64,000 bases of DNA from Aquabacterium sp. NJ1 (GTDB taxonomy: Bacteria; Pseudomonadota; Gammaproteobacteria; Burkholderiales; Burkholderiaceae_C). The translations under genes were made by a program, and so were the position numbers. The stretch's first letter is position 1. Each line of letters starts with the position of its first letter. The stretch spans positions 4,632,001 through 4,696,000 of the forward strand of contig NZ_JRKM01000001.1 in the NCBI RefSeq assembly GCF_000768065.1, given 5' to 3'. Shown piece by piece: positions 9,148 through 17,046 of the stretch. The notes beneath the pieces were generated by a model. It ran no database searches. It was not told where the DNA came from and saw nothing but the letters and a program-made list of their open reading frames with translations.

Positions 9148-10548
9148 ATGAAAGTGCCATCTCGCCCATCCCATCCCGCTTCTTCGACACAGGCCTCGCC
9201 CGAGGGCGCGCCGCAGGCTGACGGCCTCGCGCGGCGACAGGTGCTGGGCGGCTTGCTGGGGGCAGGTGTCAGCGGCACGGTGGGGCTGCCCGCCTGGGCC
9301 GCCAAGGGCGAGAAGGGCGAGAAGCCCTCCGAGCCCACGCCCGTCTGGAAGCCGGACCACACCGTCATCGTCGTCCTGGAAAACCTGTCGGCTTATGACG
9401 CCACCGCGGGCCAGCGCAAGGAGCGCAAGGCGCCGGTGTACGACGCCGCTTCGGACTGGCGCTTCCTCAATGAACTGGCCGACAAGGGCGCACGTTTCAG
9501 CAACTCGAACTTCGGGCGCACGCCTTACAACTCGCCGCTGCCGACGCGCTCCAGCCAGCCCAATTACCTGTTTTTGTTCTCTGGCCACCACCAGGGTGTG
9601 CTGCCCGCGTGGTTTGAAGATGAACGCTCACCGTACAAGGGCGTGGCGCTGCGCGACCGCAATGGCAACCCCCTGGCCACCCAGAGTGAAACCAATGTGG
9701 GCGTGGCCAACAGCAACGTGCCCAACGCCTGGCTGCCGTTTACCTCGCCCAACTTGGGCGCGGCCATCTTGCAGGGCGGCGGCACCTTCCTGAGCTTTTG
9801 CGAATCGCTGCCGTACCCGAGCTGGAACTGCGGCACGGACTCCAGCATCGCGCCTTGCAACGCCAACTTCGCCCTGTCAGACGACTACCGCCGCAAGCAC
9901 AACCCTACGGTCAACTGGACGGACCAGATCCACCCCACCAGCCCGCGTGGCCTCAACGGTGATCTGGCCCAGCATGTGATGCCCCTGAGCGTGAACTTGG
10001 CCTTCGAGCCCACCCGCGACCCGCTGCTCAAGCAGAGCTTTCGGGGCTTTGCCAAGCACGCCGATGGCACCGTTTTGCCTTTTGACAAGTTGCCTGATGT
10101 GGCCATCGTCGTGCCCAACGAGCAGCACGACGCCCACAGCAACACGGCCAAGGCGGCTGACGACTGGCTGCGCCAGCACATCGGCCCGTATGCCGAATGG
10201 GCGGTCAAGCACAACAGCCTGCTGATCATCACCTTCGACGAAGACGGCAGCACCGACGACAGCCGGGGTGATGCCTACATCACCGGCACGCACCGCATCC
10301 CCACGCTGTTTTATGGCGCGGGCGTCAAACCCGGTGTGTACGAGCAGCGCATCGATCACCTCAATGTGCTGTCGACCGTGTTGTGGTTCAACGGGGCCCT
10401 TGCGCGCTTCAAGGACGATTTCCGGCGCTACCACAAGGTGGTGGATGGCTCGGGCTCGGAGGCCGAGAAAGAGTGGCTCAATCTGCAGCCCATCACGGAA
10501 GTGTTCGACAAGGTGCCCGCCCGGGTATCCGGCAAACCCGCGAAGTAA
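9148..10548 (+). CDS. Tat-exported phosphoesterase (phospholipase C / acid phosphatase family)
   Basis: The protein belongs to the alkaline-phosphatase-like phosphoesterase family (PF04185 type), which includes bacterial phospholipases C and AcpA acid phosphatases acting in the periplasm or outside the cell. The start at 9148 gives 466 residues; an in-frame TTG at 9127 is less likely. A twin-arginine signal is visible as RRQVLGG at residues 29-35, followed by a hydrophobic stretch ending WAAK, so export in folded form is likely. The mature part opens with HTVIVVLENLSAYD, which corresponds to the metal-binding entry strand of the family. It later shows IVVPNEQHDAHS and LLIITFDEDG, typical C-terminal metal-site motifs. 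The substrate cannot be read from sequence. It stands alone, between the flagellar operon and parE. Confidence 0.75.
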   Translation: MKVPSRPSHPASSTQASPEGAPQADGLARRQVLGGLLGAGVSGTVGLPAWAAKGEKGEKPSEPTPVWKPDHTVIVVLENLSAYDATAGQRKERKAPVYDAASDWRFLNELADKGARFSNSNFGRTPYNSPLPTRSSQPNYLFLFSGHHQGVLPAWFEDERSPYKGVALRDRNGNPLATQSETNVGVANSNVPNAWLPFTSPNLGAAILQGGGTFLSFCESLPYPSWNCGTDSSIAPCNANFALSDDYRRKHNPTVNWTDQIHPTSPRGLNGDLAQHVMPLSVNLAFEPTRDPLLKQSFRGFAKHADGTVLPFDKLPDVAIVVPNEQHDAHSNTAKAADDWLRQHIGPYAEWAVKHNSLLIITFDEDGSTDDSRGDAYITGTHRIPTLFYGAGVKPGVYEQRIDHLNVLSTVLWFNGALARFKDDFRRYHKVVDGSGSEAEKEWLNLQPITEVFDKVPARVSGKPAK

Positions 10549-10578
10549 GTGCCACCGAAGTTCGTAGAATCGGCGCCC

Positions 10579-12585
10579 ATGTCATCCAAGTCTTCCCCCA
10601 AAGCCGCCAGCGTGTCGTCTCAACCCAGTGCCAACTACGGCGAAGGCTCGATTCGGGTCCTCAAGGGCCTGGAGCCTGTTAAACAGCGCCCGGGCATGTA
10701 CACCCGGACGGACAACCCCCTGCACATCATCCAGGAGGTGATCGACAACGCCGCCGACGAGGCCCTGGCGGGTTTCGGCAAACGCATTGCCGTGACGCTG
10801 CACACCGACGGTTCGGTCAGCGTGGAAGACGAGGGGCGCGGCATTCCTTTCGGTTTGCACCCGGAAGAGGGCGTCAGCGTGGTCGAGATCGTGTTCACCC
10901 GCCTGCACGCGGGTGGCAAGTTCGACAAGGGTTCGGGCGGCGCCTACAGCTTCTCGGGTGGCCTGCACGGCGTGGGCGTGAGCGTGACCAACGCGCTGTC
11001 CACCCGCCTGCAGGTGACGGTGTGTCGCGAAAAACAGGTGGCCCAGCTGGCCTTCAGCGGCGGCGACGTGATCGAGCCGGTGACGGTGCGCCCGGCCGCC
11101 AGCGGCGACCGCAAGAACGGCACCACCGTGCGCGCCTGGCCCGACGCCAAGTATTTCGAAAGCGCCGAGCTGCCCAAGGCCGAGCTGGTGCACATGCTGC
11201 GCAGCAAGGCCGTGCTGATGCCTGGGGTGACCATCACGCTGACGCACGAGAAGTCCGGCGAGGTGCAGACCTGGCTGTACAAGGGCGGCCTGCGTGACTA
11301 CCTGACCCAGACGCTCACCACCGACCCTATCATCCCGCTGTTCGAAGGCGAGCAGTACGCCTCCGGCGGCGAGACCGAGAACTTCGCCGAAGGCGAGGGC
11401 GCCGCTTGGTGCGTGGCTTTCACCGAAGAGGGCTCGCCCATGCGCGAGAGCTACGTCAACCTGATCCCCACGGTGGCAGGCGGCACGCACGAGGCAGGCC
11501 TGAAGGACGGCCTGTTCAATGCCATCAAGGGCTTCATCGAGATGCACTCGCTGATGCCCAAAGGCGTCAAGCTGATGCCGGATGACGTGTTCAGCCGCGC
11601 GAGTTTCGTGCTCTCGGCCAAGGTGCTGGACCCGCAGTTCCAGGGCCAGACCAAGGAGCGCCTGAACAGCCGCGACGCCGTTCGCCTGGTCAGCACCTAC
11701 GTCAAGCCTGGGCTGGAGCTGTGGCTCAACCAGCACGTGGAATACGGCAAGAAGCTGGCCGAGCTGGTGATCAAGCAGGCGCAAGCCCGCCAGCGTGCCG
11801 GCCAGAAGATCGAGAAGAAGAAGGGCTCCGGCGTGGCCGTGCTGCCCGGCAAGCTGACCGATTGCGAAAGCCGTGACCTGAGCTTGAACGAAGTCTTCCT
11901 GGTCGAGGGTGACTCGGCCGGCGGCAGCGCCAAGATGGGCCGCGACAAGGAAACCCAGGCCATCCTGCCCCTGCGCGGCAAGGTGCTCAATGCCTGGGAG
12001 GTCGAGCGCGACCTGCTGTTCAAGAACAATGAAATTCACGACATCTCGGTGGCCATCGGCGTGGACCCGCACGGGCCCAACGACTCGCCCGATCTGTCAG
12101 GCCTGCGCTACGGCAAGATCTGCATCTTGTCTGATGCCGACGTGGACGGTTCGCACATCCAGGTGTTGCTGTTGACGCTGTTCTTCCGCCACTTCCCCAA
12201 GCTGATCGAGACCGGGCACATCTACATCGCGCGCCCGCCGCTCTACCGGGTGGATGCACCCGCGCGTGGCAAGAAGCCGGCGGCCAAGCTGTATGCGCTG
12301 GACGAAGGCGAGCTCACCGCCATTCTGGACAAGCTGCGCAAGGAGGGTTGCCGCGAGGGCGCCTGGTCCATCAGCCGCTTCAAGGGCCTGGGCGAGATGA
12401 ACGCCGAGCAGCTGTGGGACACCACGCTCAACCCGGATACACGCCGCCTGCTGCCTGTGGCTTACGGCGAGCCCGGCTTCGAGTCGACCGAGGGCTCGTT
12501 CAACAAGCTGATGGGCAAGGGCGAAGCCGCCTCACGTCGTGAACTCATGGAGCTGCACGGCGACGCGGTCGAGATCGACATCTGA
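10579..12585 (+). CDS. parE: DNA topoisomerase IV subunit B
   Basis: ParE is the ATPase subunit of topoisomerase IV, which decatenates sister chromosomes. The ATG at 10579 gives 668 residues; the in-frame GTG at 10549 is less likely. The GHKL ATPase part is clear (DNAADEALAGFG with the catalytic Glu/Asn motif, then the SGGLHGVGVSVTNALS lid). The TOPRIM domain follows with VEGDSAGGSAKMGRD and the DADVDGSHI metal motif. It lacks the long GyrB-type insert, which favours ParE over GyrB. A TAGAAT-like hexamer ends ten bases before the ATG, suggesting a promoter with a very short leader. Unusually, parC is not adjacent but 4.4 kb downstream. Confidence 0.94.
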   Translation: MSSKSSPKAASVSSQPSANYGEGSIRVLKGLEPVKQRPGMYTRTDNPLHIIQEVIDNAADEALAGFGKRIAVTLHTDGSVSVEDEGRGIPFGLHPEEGVSVVEIVFTRLHAGGKFDKGSGGAYSFSGGLHGVGVSVTNALSTRLQVTVCREKQVAQLAFSGGDVIEPVTVRPAASGDRKNGTTVRAWPDAKYFESAELPKAELVHMLRSKAVLMPGVTITLTHEKSGEVQTWLYKGGLRDYLTQTLTTDPIIPLFEGEQYASGGETENFAEGEGAAWCVAFTEEGSPMRESYVNLIPTVAGGTHEAGLKDGLFNAIKGFIEMHSLMPKGVKLMPDDVFSRASFVLSAKVLDPQFQGQTKERLNSRDAVRLVSTYVKPGLELWLNQHVEYGKKLAELVIKQAQARQRAGQKIEKKKGSGVAVLPGKLTDCESRDLSLNEVFLVEGDSAGGSAKMGRDKETQAILPLRGKVLNAWEVERDLLFKNNEIHDISVAIGVDPHGPNDSPDLSGLRYGKICILSDADVDGSHIQVLLLTLFFRHFPKLIETGHIYIARPPLYRVDAPARGKKPAAKLYALDEGELTAILDKLRKEGCREGAWSISRFKGLGEMNAEQLWDTTLNPDTRRLLPVAYGEPGFESTEGSFNKLMGKGEAASRRELMELHGDAVEIDI

Positions 12586-12608
12586 TCAGGGGCCTGTCGC
12601 AGGCTGGT

Positions 12609-13394
12609 TCAGAGGCTGGCGGCCGAGCGCTCGTCCAGCCTGACCCGCTCGCTCTTGAGCCAGCCTTGCGTGGTGACATGGGTGATCGGGTGCGTGTAGC
12701 TCACACGCGTCCAGCCAGGTACATGGGCAAGGATCTGAACCTTGTCGCCGCCCACGATGTGCTTGCCCATGAAGCACGCCAGATCCGGGGCGAAGTGCAA
12801 GAGGCTGCGGCCCGGCAGGCTGACCACGCCGGGGCCTGACGGTTGCGGGTTGGCGTGTTTCGGTTCGGCGTCCGCGCACTGGGCCTGCGTGCCTGCCGGC
12901 GCATTGGCCGCATGGGCCACGGCTTTCGCGGCCGGCGCGCTTCGGATGCCCGCTGTCGGTGGATGCGCGTCCAGCTCTTTGAGCGCGGTGGCGAGTTGGG
13001 GATCGGGTGCGCCGTGCCCACATGCGTCGGGCATGGACTGATCCTCGCGCATGACAAGGTGCTCGGCGCGTTCTACCGCCCAGCGTGCGCCTCGCTTTTG
13101 GAACACCACCCGTTTGAGCTGCAGTCGGCCATCCTGCACAAGCAAGTCGCCATCCGCGCTTCTTGCCGCAGCGCACACCTTGGCCTGCCCGCCGTCGATC
13201 CAGGCCAGGCTGAGGCTCAGTCTTGAATCATTGGGCAGGCCGGCCACCTGAACGTCACGCGCCAGGTTGATGAGCGATGCACGGACCGGGTCTTTGGCAT
13301 CCAGCTCGCGTGCGCCCGACGTGGCGCAGGCAGCCGACAGCAGGCTGGTCAGCGCGAGGGTGCGCAGACAGGCAAGGCTTGCGGGTTGGCCCAT
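12609..13394 (-). CDS. Putative envelope protein with C-terminal SH3-like domain
   Basis: The ATG at 13394 gives 261 residues. The N-terminus is a signal peptide (SLACLRTLALTSLLSAACATSG); the Cys after SAA could be a lipidation site, but the -3 position is Ser, so the lipobox is imperfect. The last 60 residues resemble a bacterial SH3 domain (GRSLLHFAPDLACFMG, then GDKVQILAHVPGWTRVSY and GWLKSERVRL), a fold that often binds peptidoglycan. The middle is Ala/Pro-rich and probably unstructured. No enzyme motif is seen. It lies downstream of the photolyase operon on the same strand with a 125-base gap, so it may be independent. Confidence 0.6.
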   Translation of the reverse strand: MGQPASLACLRTLALTSLLSAACATSGARELDAKDPVRASLINLARDVQVAGLPNDSRLSLSLAWIDGGQAKVCAAARSADGDLLVQDGRLQLKRVVFQKRGARWAVERAEHLVMREDQSMPDACGHGAPDPQLATALKELDAHPPTAGIRSAPAAKAVAHAANAPAGTQAQCADAEPKHANPQPSGPGVVSLPGRSLLHFAPDLACFMGKHIVGGDKVQILAHVPGWTRVSYTHPITHVTTQGWLKSERVRLDERSAASL

Positions 13395-13519
13395 GACGCG
13401 TCTCCGAAACAGAATCCAGGAACTTGCAAGATAGCGCGAAGCCCGGCGCCACCATGCGAGCAGTTCCAGGGCCTCTTGCGGCCTTTTCCTGCAATCAACC
13501 CGGGCCTGCAAGCGCGGAT

Positions 13520-15115
13520 CTACAGCTCGGCCAGGTTCGCTTGCAGGTGCCTGGCTTGCGCCTGAATGGCCGTGATGGCCTCTGGTGCCATCTTGTCGAT
13601 CTGCCTGTAGACCATGCCGATGCGCGGGTTGTGACGCAGCAAGGGTGCGTGGCGGATGTGGAAGTCCCAGTACAGGGCGTTGAAGGGGCAGGCCCGCTCG
13701 CCGAGCCGCTCCTTCTTGCGGTAGTGGCAGTTGCCGCAATGGTCACCCATGCGATCCAGGTAGGCCGCTGACGACACATAGGGCTTGGTCGCCAGCAGAC
13801 CACCGTCGGCGAACTGGCTCATGCCCAGGGTGTTGGGCAGCTCCACCCACTCGAAGGCATCGATGTACACGCCCAGGTACCACTGGTGAACGGCGTGCGG
13901 GTTCAAGCCCGCGAGCAGGGCGAAGTTGCCGATCACCATCAGGCGCTGGATGTGGTGGGCATACGCCTGATCCAGTGACTGGCTGATGGCTTTTGCCAGG
14001 CAGGCCATTCTGGTGTCGCCCGTCCAGAACCAGTCGGGCAGGGGATGCCGGTGTGCCAGCGCGTTGTGCTGTGCATAGCCTGGCATGTGGGCCCAATACA
14101 CACCGCGCACGTACTCTCGCCAACCCAGGATCTGCCGGATGAAGCCTTCGACCGCTGCAAGGGGCGCGTGGCCTTCGCGCCAGGCTGCTTCCGCGCGGGT
14201 GACCACCTCGCGGGGATGGAGCATCTTCACGTTCAGCGCGAAGGACAGCAGCGAGTGGAAGAGCCGCCAGCTCTGCTGGCTGAGGGCGTCCTGAAACCGA
14301 CCAAAGTGGGGCAAGGCGTGCTGGATGAAGGCCTCCAGGTGCTGCAAGGCCTCGTCGCGATGCAGGGGCCAGGCGAACTGACTGGCTTGCGGTTGACCGA
14401 AGCTTTGGACCCCACTGGTCTCGATGGTGTGCCACAAGGCCTGGTGATCATGTTGCTGGCGCCAGTCCATCGGTTCGGGCGGCGAGCCGTTCCACGGCTC
14501 CCGGTTGTCATGGTCGAAATTCCATTGCCCGCCAGCGGGCTTCTGGGGCGTCTCCATCAGTACGCCATGCTGCCGCCGCATGTGGCGGTAGAAGTGCTCC
14601 ATCAGCCAGCTGCGCCGGCCCTCGAACAGACGGGCTGCCTCGTCGCGCTCCGTGTAGAAATGGTGGCTGCTGACCATCTCGCCATGCAGACCCCGCTGGA
14701 TCAGGCTTTCGCGCCAGGCAGCCAACTGCGCGTCGAGTCGCCACTCATCTGGCGCCTGGTACTGCACCGACGAGGCGCCGTAGTGCGTCATCAAGGCATC
14801 CAGGTTGGCCGTGACCGACTGGCGGTTGCTGGGCGAATCGATGGCGATGTAGCGCACGCGGTGGCCGGCTTCGCGAAGCTGGCGGGCGAACGCCCGCATG
14901 GCCGCGAAGATGGCCAGGATCTTCTGCGCGTGGTGCAGCACGTAGTCGGTTTCCTGGCGTACTTCCATGAGCACGTAGACGACGTCTTCACGCACCTCGT
15001 CAAACCAGGGGTGAAGCGGGTTGAGCTGGTCGCCCAGAACGAGGCGCAAAGTCTGCTCGGGCGTTGGCTTCATGGCGAGGATGGCGCGGATGAGGGCTTC
15101 TTGTTGAGACGGCAT
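13520..15115 (-). CDS. phrB: FeS-containing bacterial cryptochrome/(6-4) photolyase (PhrB type)
   Basis: The product belongs to the iron-sulfur bacterial cryptochromes and photolyases (FeS-BCP), which repair (6-4) photoproducts with light using FAD and a 4Fe-4S cluster. The ATG at 15115 gives 531 residues. The N-terminal antenna domain begins with [16 protein letters not shown]. Four cysteines at 372, 460, 463 and 476 ([11 protein letters not shown], then [13 protein letters not shown]) have the same spacing as the cluster ligands of Agrobacterium PhrB (350, 438, 441, 454). The [18 protein letters not shown] stretch is the FAD pocket typical of this class. It is the last gene of a three-gene operon and overlaps the upstream DUF2256 gene by 46 bases. 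Confidence 0.92.
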   Translation of the reverse strand: MPSQQEALIRAILAMKPTPEQTLRLVLGDQLNPLHPWFDEVREDVVYVLMEVRQETDYVLHHAQKILAIFAAMRAFARQLREAGHRVRYIAIDSPSNRQSVTANLDALMTHYGASSVQYQAPDEWRLDAQLAAWRESLIQRGLHGEMVSSHHFYTERDEAARLFEGRRSWLMEHFYRHMRRQHGVLMETPQKPAGGQWNFDHDNREPWNGSPPEPMDWRQQHDHQALWHTIETSGVQSFGQPQASQFAWPLHRDEALQHLEAFIQHALPHFGRFQDALSQQSWRLFHSLLSFALNVKMLHPREVVTRAEAAWREGHAPLAAVEGFIRQILGWREYVRGVYWAHMPGYAQHNALAHRHPLPDWFWTGDTRMACLAKAISQSLDQAYAHHIQRLMVIGNFALLAGLNPHAVHQWYLGVYIDAFEWVELPNTLGMSQFADGGLLATKPYVSSAAYLDRMGDHCGNCHYRKKERLGERACPFNALYWDFHIRHAPLLRHNPRIGMVYRQIDKMAPEAITAIQAQARHLQANLAEL

Positions 15116-15228
15116 CGCTCGGAGCAATAACGCACCTCATCCCAGACCTTGGCCCACTTCTTTCGCCAGGCAAAGGGGCGCCCACAGTGAAGGCAAGGCT
15201 TCTGAGGCAAATCGCCTTTCTTGATCAT
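15070..15228 (-). CDS. DUF2256 small zinc-finger-like protein
   Basis: This 52-residue ORF starts at 15228 and ends with TGA at 15070-15072. It begins [19 protein letters not shown] and contains [20 protein letters not shown], which is the DUF2256 pattern. Cysteines 12, 15, 35 and 39 (CxxC and CxxxC) would form a treble-clef-like zinc site. Members of this family are often found beside photolyase/cryptochrome genes; their function is unknown. It is six bases downstream of the photolyase gene 15235-16872 and overlaps the start of the FeS photolyase gene in another frame, so all three are very probably one transcript. Binding to DNA or to a photolyase is a guess. Confidence 0.88.
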   Translation of the reverse strand: MIKKGDLPQKPCLHCGRPFAWRKKWAKVWDEVRYCSERCRLNKKPSSAPSSP

Positions 15229-15234
15229 GCGCAT

Positions 15235-16872
15235 TCAAAAATCCAGCGTGAGTTGAGGGCTGCCGTGCGATGCGGCTGCGGCCGTATCGGCCTCGCGTCT
15301 GACGGGGCGCGGCGTGGCACGTGAGCGGGTGCCGTCGCGGTGCATGCGCGAGCCGTGCTTGTGAACGATCTCGCCCACAGCGGCCCTGATCTCCGGCCTG
15401 ACCCGCAGGGCATGCACGCTGGTTTTCGCTGCCCGTGTGGCGACCGCGAGATCAACCAAGGGCACGGGGATGTCTTCGCCGACGCGCAGGCCGCAGCGAG
15501 TCTGCACGGTTTCGGGCATCAGCCAGGGTTCGAACAGCCACTCAGGCGGCACCCGGCGCATGACGGGCAGCCAGTGCCTGACGAAGTGCCCCTGCGGGTC
15601 ATGGTCACGGGCCTGCTTGATGGGGTTGTAGACCCGCGTGGTGTTGATGCCCGTGGTGCCGGATTGCATCTGCAACTGGCTCCAGTGGATGCCGGGCTCA
15701 TAGTCCAGGAACTGCCGTGCCAGCCACTCGCCCACGGGCCGCCAGTGCAGCCACAGCGGGTAGGCCGCCACCGACACCAGCATGGCCCGCATGCGGAAGT
15801 TGAGCCAGCCGGTGTGGCGCAGCATCGCCACGCAGGCGTCTACGAGTGGCCAGCCCGTGCGCCCCTGCATGAGGGCCTCGAAATGCCGGGCGTTGAAGTC
15901 GGGTTCGCGCAATTGGTCGTAACCGCGGTGCAGGTTGCGCCACTCGAGCTCGGGTTCGCTCTCCAGCTTCTGGATGAAATGGCAGTGCCAGTGCAGGCGG
16001 CTCATGAAGGCGCTGAGCCCCGAACGCTGGCGCGCCGCCCAAGGCAGGGAGGCCTCGTCTTCCAGATCATTCAAGCGCGCCTGCGTGGCCTGCACCACTT
16101 CCCGGATGCTCAAGCAGCCGTGGGCGAGGTAGGGGGACAGCCGCGAACAGGCCGTTGGCGCGGACAGTGGCGAAGAAATGCCGCCGCGGTACTGGCCGCA
16201 ACGGTCGTGCAGGAAGTCATCCAGGATCGCCAGGGCCTCGCGGCGCCCGCCACGTTGGCGAGCAGGCGGCTCCTCTGGCGCAAGGCCCAACTGGCTGGCA
16301 CTCGGCCACCGCTCGGCCGGCAGGTGAACAAGCTGCTTGAGCCCTGAGGCATCTGGCTTGACAGCCGCGGTGGCCGGTGTGGCAGCGAAGGGCCGCACAG
16401 CCAGCGGCGCCTTGTTCATGAAGCCGTGCCAATGGCGGTGCCACAGGTCGCGGTCGCGAAGGCGGCGCACCACGCCAAACTGAGGCCGCTCTTGCCACGC
16501 GATGCCGTGCGCTCGACACCAATGACCCACCGCCACGTCCCTGGCGTACGTGTAGGCATTGCCCGTTTCCTCGTGCGAGAACAGTGCCAGGAAAGGCTCA
16601 ACCTGGTGGATGCGCGCCAGCACGGCGGTGACCTCGCCGGCCATCACCCACAGTTCGCCGCCCAGCTCGCTCAGCGCGGCCTCCAGGTCGGCCAGACACT
16701 CGCGCACGAAGCCCCAGTGCTGTGCCGACGCGTCCGGCTGCTGCCACAGGCCGGGCTCGATCACGTACACACAACGAACGGGGCCGCCATCCGCGAACCG
16801 CTGCGCCGCACGCAAGGCGGCGTGATCGGGTGTGCGGAGGTCGCGCTTGAACCAGACAAGTGCAGAGGGCAT
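15235..16872 (-). CDS. Photolyase/cryptochrome family flavoprotein
   Basis: The 545-residue product is a DNA photolyase-family flavoprotein. The N-terminal Rossmann antenna domain opens with ALVWFKRDLRTPDHAAL. The C-terminal FAD domain shows SRLSPYLAHGCLSIREV, GRTGWPLVDACVAMLRHTGW, NFRMRAMLVS and YEPGIHWSQLQMQSGTTG-type motifs. The QMQSGTTGINTTRVYNP segment differs from the WAAGTGTDAAPYFRIFNP segment of Escherichia coli PhrB, so this belongs to another photolyase/cryptochrome subgroup. Whether it repairs cyclobutane dimers or acts as a blue-light sensor cannot be decided here. It is the first gene of the three-gene operon, and its promoter should lie in the 174 bases shared divergently with parC. 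Confidence 0.87.
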   Translation of the reverse strand: MPSALVWFKRDLRTPDHAALRAAQRFADGGPVRCVYVIEPGLWQQPDASAQHWGFVRECLADLEAALSELGGELWVMAGEVTAVLARIHQVEPFLALFSHEETGNAYTYARDVAVGHWCRAHGIAWQERPQFGVVRRLRDRDLWHRHWHGFMNKAPLAVRPFAATPATAAVKPDASGLKQLVHLPAERWPSASQLGLAPEEPPARQRGGRREALAILDDFLHDRCGQYRGGISSPLSAPTACSRLSPYLAHGCLSIREVVQATQARLNDLEDEASLPWAARQRSGLSAFMSRLHWHCHFIQKLESEPELEWRNLHRGYDQLREPDFNARHFEALMQGRTGWPLVDACVAMLRHTGWLNFRMRAMLVSVAAYPLWLHWRPVGEWLARQFLDYEPGIHWSQLQMQSGTTGINTTRVYNPIKQARDHDPQGHFVRHWLPVMRRVPPEWLFEPWLMPETVQTRCGLRVGEDIPVPLVDLAVATRAAKTSVHALRVRPEIRAAVGEIVHKHGSRMHRDGTRSRATPRPVRREADTAAAASHGSPQLTLDF

Positions 16873-17046
16873 GCCGCCATGTTGACGCCGATGGTGGGGT
16901 GATCAGTCATCAAAAGTGGCGTCAAAGGCTTGTCAATGCATCGTTTCACGCTTGCAGGCATTCGGATCTGGGCGTGGCGGGAGGAGGGGCTTGCACCCAC
17001 TACACTCGGCACCGCAGATTTGGATTTCTGACCCTGATTTTTAGCG

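Noticed and set aside
16991..17006. TTGCAC and TACACT upstream of parC as a -35/-10 pair
   Set aside because: Only four bases lie between the two hexamers, far from the 16-18 required. TACACT might still be a -10 box with another -35.
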